Source: a virus. From it: DNA of 37,838 nt. Below, piece after piece: positions 32,274 to 37,838 of the stretch. Location: positions 1 through 37,838 of IMG/VR virus record IMGVR_UViG_3300032309_002729. The stretch is one strand, 5' to 3'. Each line of letters begins with the position of its first letter. The first letter of the stretch is position 1. Position numbers and translations under genes: made by a program. Under the pieces are notes generated by a model, which was not told the DNA's origin, did no database searches, and saw only the letters and a list, made by a program, of their open reading frames with translations.

Positions 32274-33926
32274 GTGGCTATTTTCAGCCGAGATACTAAC
32301 GAACAGGCGCGTACCCCGCGTGTTCAAAAAACTACTACCAGTCCAGCTTCTATTTTCACAAACCCATCTCCTGAATCACTTCCTTACATTACTCCACGCC
32401 CCTTAACTGCGGCTGCAACCCAAATTCGGGTAGGAGATAAGGGAGAATTTGAACAGTTTAAGAATCGTAGATCTGCTAACTCTTCTGCATGGCAGTCCGA
32501 AGCTTGGGAATACTACGACGCAATTGGCGAAATCAAATACGCATTTAATCTTGTTGCAAGTGTTATCTCGCGTATCCGAATTTACGCAGCCGTTGTAGAA
32601 AATCCTGCAGATGCTCCTACGGGCGTTCGCGGATCAACAATTGTCGACCCAACTCTTGCAGCAGCTGCTGAACGAGCATTAGCCCGTCTTGATAGCGCAT
32701 ATGGTGGTCAGGCTGGACTTTTGCGCGATGCTGCTCTTAATCTTTCCGTTGCTGGCGAATGCTACCTAGTGCAAGTTCCAGAGCGCCCAGGATATGGAAT
32801 TCCAGAATCTTGGGATATTAAATCTGTAGACGAAGTTCTTGCCGGACAAAAAGGTGGCTACAGCCTTATCGGTCGTCGCGAACAGTCAACAAGCACTGGC
32901 TACAGCGGTAATAACGGCGGGCAAGGCACACAACTTAGCAACAACGCTTTTGTTGGTCGCATTTGGCGAGCACACCCACGCTACTCAGATGAAGCAGACT
33001 CATCACTACGCGGTCTGCTAGATCTTTGCTCTGAACTTTTACTTCTTAACCGTACCTTCCGCGCAACAGCACGCTCACGCCTAAACGCTGGTGCTTTGTA
33101 TATTCCAGATGGCTTAGCAGTTTCCTCTGGCGCAGCTCCTGACTACCCTTACGCAGATGACGGCGATTTAGATCCAGCAATGCTTGCTGAAGAACAGCAA
33201 GATGATTTTGAAGAGCAACTTATCGACGCGATGACTACGCCTATTAAGGACGAGGACTCTGCTTCTGCAGTTGTTCCACTTATCATTCGTGGTCCTGCAG
33301 AACTTGGCGATGCTATCAAGCAGTTCAAGTTCGAGCGTTCGTTCGACCCTGCACTTGCATTACGCGCTGACCGTGTTCTAGAACGCATTCTGCAGGGCAT
33401 AGACGTGCCTAAGGACATCATTACTGGTCTTGCCAATGTCAAGTACTCAAATGCGCTACAAATCGATGAGACGCTTTACAAGACCCATATTGAACCTCTT
33501 ATGCTTTTGATTGCAGACGCACTTACTGTTGTCTACTTACGCCCTTACTTGATTGCAAACGGATACTCAGAGAGTGAAGTAAGCAAGATTGTTGTTTGGT
33601 ATGACCCAAGTGCAATCTCAACTCGTAACGACCGCGCTGCAGATGCTGATTCAGGTTTTGAAAAAGCTGCAATTTCTTGGCAGACCTGGCGACATACTCA
33701 CGGATTCTCTGAAGCAGATGCACCAACTGCAGATGAACTTGCTATCCGAATGATTTATGACAAGGGTGGCATTACTCCTGAACTAACAGAGGCAATGCTA
33801 AACGCTCTTGCACCAGAAACAATGTATAGAGTTAAGACTGCTCAGCAAGAAAACTCTGTTGCTCCGCTACCTCAAAATGTCATTGATGCTTTAGACGGTA
33901 CCTCAGGCGGTGAAGAAGTTGTCTAA
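32274..33926 (+). CDS. Portal protein
   Basis: A 550-residue protein, GTG start with AAGGAG upstream. QSEAWEYYDAIGEIKYAFNL followed by VASVISRIRIYAA is the characteristic N-terminal region of actinophage portals. RTFRATARSRLNAGALYIPD and the later RVLERILQGIDVPKDIITGL followed by VKYSNALQIDETLYKTHIEP match the clip/stem region of the family. The portal is the dodecameric ring through which DNA is packaged and to which the tail attaches. The last 16 bases overlap the next gene. Confidence 0.85.
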   Translation: MAIFSRDTNEQARTPRVQKTTTSPASIFTNPSPESLPYITPRPLTAAATQIRVGDKGEFEQFKNRRSANSSAWQSEAWEYYDAIGEIKYAFNLVASVISRIRIYAAVVENPADAPTGVRGSTIVDPTLAAAAERALARLDSAYGGQAGLLRDAALNLSVAGECYLVQVPERPGYGIPESWDIKSVDEVLAGQKGGYSLIGRREQSTSTGYSGNNGGQGTQLSNNAFVGRIWRAHPRYSDEADSSLRGLLDLCSELLLLNRTFRATARSRLNAGALYIPDGLAVSSGAAPDYPYADDGDLDPAMLAEEQQDDFEEQLIDAMTTPIKDEDSASAVVPLIIRGPAELGDAIKQFKFERSFDPALALRADRVLERILQGIDVPKDIITGLANVKYSNALQIDETLYKTHIEPLMLLIADALTVVYLRPYLIANGYSESEVSKIVVWYDPSAISTRNDRAADADSGFEKAAISWQTWRHTHGFSEADAPTADELAIRMIYDKGGITPELTEAMLNALAPETMYRVKTAQQENSVAPLPQNVIDALDGTSGGEEVV

Positions 33927-34974
33927 CGAATACTTAAAGAGTTTTGCTGACACTGCTGCAGAACTTGCAGCAAAGAAAAGAACAATTTCTCAAACTCCTG
34001 CTCCAAAGAAAGATCGGATTTATGGATCAAAGAAAAACAAAAAAGGATCTGCTTCTTCTGGCAAGTCTGGCGCGGTTAAGTTCTCAGCAAAAACTGAGAA
34101 GTCGCTTAAGAACAAAGTTAGCGAACATAATGAAAAAGCTCGTGAGGGTCGCAAAGTAACTCTAGGGATGCTTAAGGCTGTTTACCGTAGAGGCGCTGGA
34201 GCATTTTCTGGGAGTCATCGCCCGGGTATGACTCGCGACCAGTGGGCTATGGCTCGCGTTAATGCTTTCTTAAGACTTGTTAAAAGTGGTAAACCGTCAA
34301 ACCCTAACTACAAGACTGATAACGATCTACTTCCTGCGTCCCACCCACGCAGTACAAAGTCAAAGAACTCTAGCTCTGCTCTTACTGCATCGGTTGCTCT
34401 TGTTCCAGAAGAGCGCGACTTAGCAGAAGCACTTCTTGAAGTTGTAGCAAAGCACGGAAAGTTTGATGAGGACGGAGACGGCGTTTGGGCTGGCTACACT
34501 CCTCCTGCAGAAAATGAAGTAGCAAAAATCGGCGTTATCTGTAAGAACTGCGTTTTCTATTCTGAAGATGAAAATGGTAATGATGTTTGCCAGATTATTT
34601 CTGTTCAAATTGAAGATTTAGGTAAATGTCGCTTTGCTGTTATTCCTGACTCACTTATCGATAAAGATGCAATTGAGCAGTACATGATGGAAAAAGAACA
34701 ACAAGATATTTCTGATCTGCAGTACATAGATGATTTGACTTACACAATTTTTGAAACTATTGAAGAATACGAATCTCCAGAAAAAGCAATCACCGCTCTT
34801 GCAGAGTCAAGTGAGTTTAGTTACGACGCTGACATCGCGCTTCGCGCAGCTTGGCTTCGCGGTGTAAAAAACGGTGATGATCCATATAGCCGTGCTAAAA
34901 ATCTGGCAGAATTAGGTTACGAAAGTAATGACGCGGACTTACTTCCTATCATCGAAAAGGGCATCTCTTCGTGA
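33910..34974 (+). CDS. Head-region protein with a GAYS/SHRPG-type domain, 354 aa
   Basis: GTG start inside the portal gene. The first 70 residues are Lys/Ser-rich. Residues 57-150 (NKVSEHNEKAREGRKVTLGM, AVYRRGAGAFSGSHRPGMTR, DQWAMARVNAFLRL) match a conserved phage domain of head or maturation proteins. DNDLLPASHPRST follows. A third part has CKNCVFYSEDENGNDVCQII and GKCRFAVIPDSLI, a Cys motif typical of XkdF-like/maturation-region proteins. The C-terminus (RAAWLRGVKNGDDPYSRAKN) is helical. Exact role (maturation, decoration, protease) not determined. Confidence 0.7.
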   Translation: MKKLSNEYLKSFADTAAELAAKKRTISQTPAPKKDRIYGSKKNKKGSASSGKSGAVKFSAKTEKSLKNKVSEHNEKAREGRKVTLGMLKAVYRRGAGAFSGSHRPGMTRDQWAMARVNAFLRLVKSGKPSNPNYKTDNDLLPASHPRSTKSKNSSSALTASVALVPEERDLAEALLEVVAKHGKFDEDGDGVWAGYTPPAENEVAKIGVICKNCVFYSEDENGNDVCQIISVQIEDLGKCRFAVIPDSLIDKDAIEQYMMEKEQQDISDLQYIDDLTYTIFETIEEYESPEKAITALAESSEFSYDADIALRAAWLRGVKNGDDPYSRAKNLAELGYESNDADLLPIIEKGISS

Positions 34975-37838
34975 ACAACAAAAATTCTGTAGACAATCAG
35001 ATTGCTCTCATTCGCTCACAGGTTCACTCTCTTATTCATCAAGAGAATGCAAGTGTTCCTGCAGAGCGTATGGTAACTGTTAAGTCTGCTTTTTCAGTTG
35101 TTAAGCGTTCTTTGAACGAGACACGCGATCTACCTTTTGAAGTACGTGAATATCGCGCACTACGCGAACTTTCTGCATTTATCACTCTTGCTCAAAAAAA
35201 CAAAAGCATTACTGCATTCCCTAAGCACACAGATCTACTCCCCGTATCGCACCCAGCATCAACAGCGCGACATGCAATGACTGCATCCGCTCTTAACTAT
35301 GCTCGGATGCAGTGGTTACTGGCTGGCACACAAATATCTGAAGAAGTTAGAGCCGTTGTAGCTTCTGCAGTTCTAGCAACTCCTGGCTCTGTCGAACACA
35401 AATATGCAATCACTCGTTTGTCTTCTCTACCTGATCTTCCATTAGAAGCTCTTGTTGCAGCCTTAGGAGATGGAAACTCTACAGAGTCACTTAGCCGACG
35501 CGCAATGCTTCAGCGCCGTGACCGTAAGGGTCGCTTTGCTTACCAAGGTGGCGGCGGTAGCGGACTTGTACGACTCCCTAACGGAGAAGTACAGCGCTTA
35601 ACAGGTAAACCCGTCTCACAGAGCGCGGATGGCAACACAATCCGTATGGAACTTCCTGACGGTCGCTTAGTAGATCTTCCTATGGGCGGTATGGAGTTTA
35701 TTAAAGCCGTCATCAACCCAACTAAAGATGGTTACAGTGGCGTTCCTGCTACATACGACTCATCTGATGAAGTTGTAGATCAAGATTCACTACAATACTT
35801 CGACGCTCCTCATGGCTTCCGCGCTGACGGTGACTACACCGCAGACCCAGCGGACAGCAACGACTCAAATGGTAAAAAATACACAGATGATGCTTACGAC
35901 GTAGTTGTAAAAGACAACGGAGATGTTCTTGTATCCCGCCGAGGATCCGATGAAGCTTTTGCTGCTGTTGATTCTTGGTCAGAGGCACAGAAAGCAATTC
36001 AAGTTGATGAACCTTCATACGCTAAACAACAAGGTCTACAACCTATTGCTCGTTTGTCTGATGAGCAGATCGCCAAAATGTATGACGATCCAGACACCGA
36101 TCCTTTTGATATTCCAAACCCTCTTGGCGAAGAGTCAGAATCAAAGTCACAACCAAAAACAAAAGATGGTGGCGAAGGACAACCTCCACAGGGTCCAACA
36201 AAATTTGCTTTTACTTACCCAGCAAACGCTTTTAAACTTTCAACAGATCCAACTGACTTTGAGCCAGAAGGTTATCAAGACCAAGACAGCAGTAACTACA
36301 CTGACGACCCAAAGGTTCTTGCTAGTAAGTTCAAACTAGAAGGTCTTATTGGTCAACTAAAGAAGTCCATTCTTCCTAAAGAAGATGGAAGCCCAGCAAC
36401 TGCTTACGCACCTTTTCCATTCAACCAAGGTGCAGAGTTAGTACCGTCGGAAGCAATCTATGCTGCTATTGGCGAAAAGGGTGGTGATCCTCAACTAGAG
36501 GCCGCAAAGATTTATGACGAAGCCTTGGGCGGAACAGCAAACCAAGACGCTCTTGAAGCATCCCGCGCAAAGCCAGAAGCAGTTGCAACACTTCCTGACG
36601 AAGTACCAACAGATGAGCCAAACCCATCAGACATTGCGGATGAAATCTCCTCCGGTGACTTAACCGAAGAAGAGATTCAAGCAATGCTTGACGGCGAAGC
36701 CATTGGCGATGCCGACATTGAAGGCGATGCTCCAGAAGAGATTAAGTCTAAGAAAGCTGCTAAAGAAGTTAAGGCTACACTTCCAGAAGCTCCTGCAAGT
36801 CCTAGTATTTCTAACGATGATATTTCCTACAACCAACTTCCGTTTTCGCCTGAACTCGGCTATCCAGTGTTTGATGTGACTGGAACCAAGGATGCACTCC
36901 GTGCTTACTTAAAAGAAGACTTTTCCCGCCCTCCTTTTGATGATGAGCCAAAAGACTGGAGCAAAACTATTGAGAGAATGATTTCTGAGGCTAAGGACGC
37001 TGGTGATGGTAAATACACCATTACTAATTTAGAATATGCAGATGAAAACCAGCCACAAGAAATTATTAACAAGATTACAGGTGACAATTCTCCAACACTT
37101 GAATCTAAGGTAACTCAAGAGATTGAGGCAGCTCAGGCACCAGAAAATCAAGTAGATCCAACTTCTGAAAAACTTCCTGAAATTGGCGGTGGCTGGGAAC
37201 CTACTCGTCTGCCTTTTGTTTCTGATGACGGCTCAAAGCAATACGAATCAGCGTATGTAAAAGAACTTCCTAATGGCGATAAATTTGCATTTGTTAAAAG
37301 CGTAGGCAGTACTTACAGCCTGTATTCAGTAGATTCTGATGGAAGTCTTAAACTAACCCCTAAAGGTGTTACTTACTTATCTTGGCAAGACTTACAAACT
37401 GATGAAGCATCCCCAGAGCAGTTTGATCTACTTTCAGCAATTGTTTCTCAGAATGCACAAAACCTTAAGCGTGGAAGTTTAAGTAGCAAACTTGCATCCC
37501 TGGGCTTTGACCAGTCTGTTGTTGACTTAGCAAAGACTGGAACCCCAGAAGAGATTAAAGCTGCTGTAGAAGCCGACCCTGCATATGCTTCTCTAAAACA
37601 AGCTAATGATAACTACATTCAATCAACCGCCATTAACACCTCTAAAGCAAATTCTAAGGGTGCAGCAGCATACAACTCACTCAACGAGGCTGTAAAAGAT
37701 ATTAAGCCAAACTTAGAGGTTGGATCCCCACAGGGGCAGACAGATGCACAGGCAGTAGAAACTGCTTCTATCCCTGAAATGGATGTTGCTCCAAAAACTT
37801 CTGGGGTAAAAATAACTGTTGCAGCTTCGGATCTAAAA
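34971..37838 (+). CDS. Large head-associated protein, incomplete (runs off the right edge)
   Basis: The frame opens with GTG at 34971, overlapping the previous stop (GTGA), and stays open to the window end, at least 956 residues. Near residue 90 TDLLPVSHPASTARHAMTAS echoes DLLPASHPRST of the preceding protein. AMLQRRDRKGRFAYQGGGGS (about residue 180) and VRLPNGEVQRLTGKPVSQ follow a pattern seen in large proteins downstream of actinophage portals. Much of the remainder is acidic, Pro/Ala/Asp-rich and probably disordered or repetitive. It may be a fused maturation/internal head protein. Confidence 0.7.
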   Translation, partial: MNNKNSVDNQIALIRSQVHSLIHQENASVPAERMVTVKSAFSVVKRSLNETRDLPFEVREYRALRELSAFITLAQKNKSITAFPKHTDLLPVSHPASTARHAMTASALNYARMQWLLAGTQISEEVRAVVASAVLATPGSVEHKYAITRLSSLPDLPLEALVAALGDGNSTESLSRRAMLQRRDRKGRFAYQGGGGSGLVRLPNGEVQRLTGKPVSQSADGNTIRMELPDGRLVDLPMGGMEFIKAVINPTKDGYSGVPATYDSSDEVVDQDSLQYFDAPHGFRADGDYTADPADSNDSNGKKYTDDAYDVVVKDNGDVLVSRRGSDEAFAAVDSWSEAQKAIQVDEPSYAKQQGLQPIARLSDEQIAKMYDDPDTDPFDIPNPLGEESESKSQPKTKDGGEGQPPQGPTKFAFTYPANAFKLSTDPTDFEPEGYQDQDSSNYTDDPKVLASKFKLEGLIGQLKKSILPKEDGSPATAYAPFPFNQGAELVPSEAIYAAIGEKGGDPQLEAAKIYDEALGGTANQDALEASRAKPEAVATLPDEVPTDEPNPSDIADEISSGDLTEEEIQAMLDGEAIGDADIEGDAPEEIKSKKAAKEVKATLPEAPASPSISNDDISYNQLPFSPELGYPVFDVTGTKDALRAYLKEDFSRPPFDDEPKDWSKTIERMISEAKDAGDGKYTITNLEYADENQPQEIINKITGDNSPTLESKVTQEIEAAQAPENQVDPTSEKLPEIGGGWEPTRLPFVSDDGSKQYESAYVKELPNGDKFAFVKSVGSTYSLYSVDSDGSLKLTPKGVTYLSWQDLQTDEASPEQFDLLSAIVSQNAQNLKRGSLSSKLASLGFDQSVVDLAKTGTPEEIKAAVEADPAYASLKQANDNYIQSTAINTSKANSKGAAAYNSLNEAVKDIKPNLEVGSPQGQTDAQAVETASIPEMDVAPKTSGVKITVAASDLK

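Noticed and set aside
1-37838. tRNA, rRNA or CRISPR array
   Set aside because: I saw no cloverleaf with a GTTCGAAT-type arm and no regularly spaced repeats; the recurring sequences are promoters, terminators and the A7 word.

Overview
The window is a segment of a tailed double-stranded DNA phage (or prophage) of an actinobacterium. The evidence is a portal protein followed by head genes, an r1t-type holin, a terminase-small-subunit-like protein, a DUF1360 membrane protein, and dozens of tightly packed small genes joined by TAATG/TAGTG/GTGA overlaps. A ClgR-like regulator and the style of the terminase, holin and DUF1360 proteins point to Actinobacteria. Base composition looks moderately AT-rich, which would fit a low-GC (for example freshwater) actinobacterial host; that last step is inference.

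Layout. (1) 1-5458, leftward: an operon that starts at a near-leaderless promoter (5465-5493) and carries small proteins, a ClgR-like regulator, paired Cys-rich microproteins, a polynucleotide 3'-phosphatase-like HAD enzyme, a B12-dependent class II ribonucleotide reductase, an FmdB-like zinc ribbon and a partial glycosyltransferase. (2) 5459-6024: a divergent non-coding control region with a perfect DnaA box, an 18-bp palindrome with a tandem repeat, a long inverted repeat around an alternating purine-pyrimidine tract, and a rightward promoter. It is a candidate replication origin. (3) 6025-8153, rightward: small proteins, a Cys-rich protein and a GT-A glycosyltransferase. (4) 8359-10034: a more GC-rich island with the holin and the terminase-small-subunit-like gene. 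(5) 10.4-30.3 kb: a long series of small transcription units, nearly all with their own TTGACA-N16-18-TAnnnT promoter, often a hairpin starting at the predicted transcript 5' end, a strong ribosome site, one to four small ORFs and a Rho-independent terminator. Recognisable members are a MoxR-type AAA ATPase plus a CobT-like VWA/HExxH protein, a DUF2958 protein, a sigma-region-4-like HTH protein, a proteasome-like Ntn hydrolase and a C5-cytosine methyltransferase with a broken and duplicated C-terminal half. Most of the rest are unknown, many with zinc knuckles. (6) 30.65-37.8 kb: an HTH protein, DUF1360, portal, and two further head-region proteins, the last running off the window.

How it fits together. 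The leftward genes supply DNA precursors and end repair. The small-gene series looks like an early, host-takeover region under shared control: six of its promoters carry a TGACA-n-TGTCA palindrome over the -35 box, and a second promoter family shares AGTGTG before the -10. A 9-base word, GAAAAAAAT, recurs 17 times on the + strand and twice on the - strand, all between 8.75 and 29.2 kb. The large terminase subunit is not in the window. All functional calls come from reading translations by eye; no database search was run.
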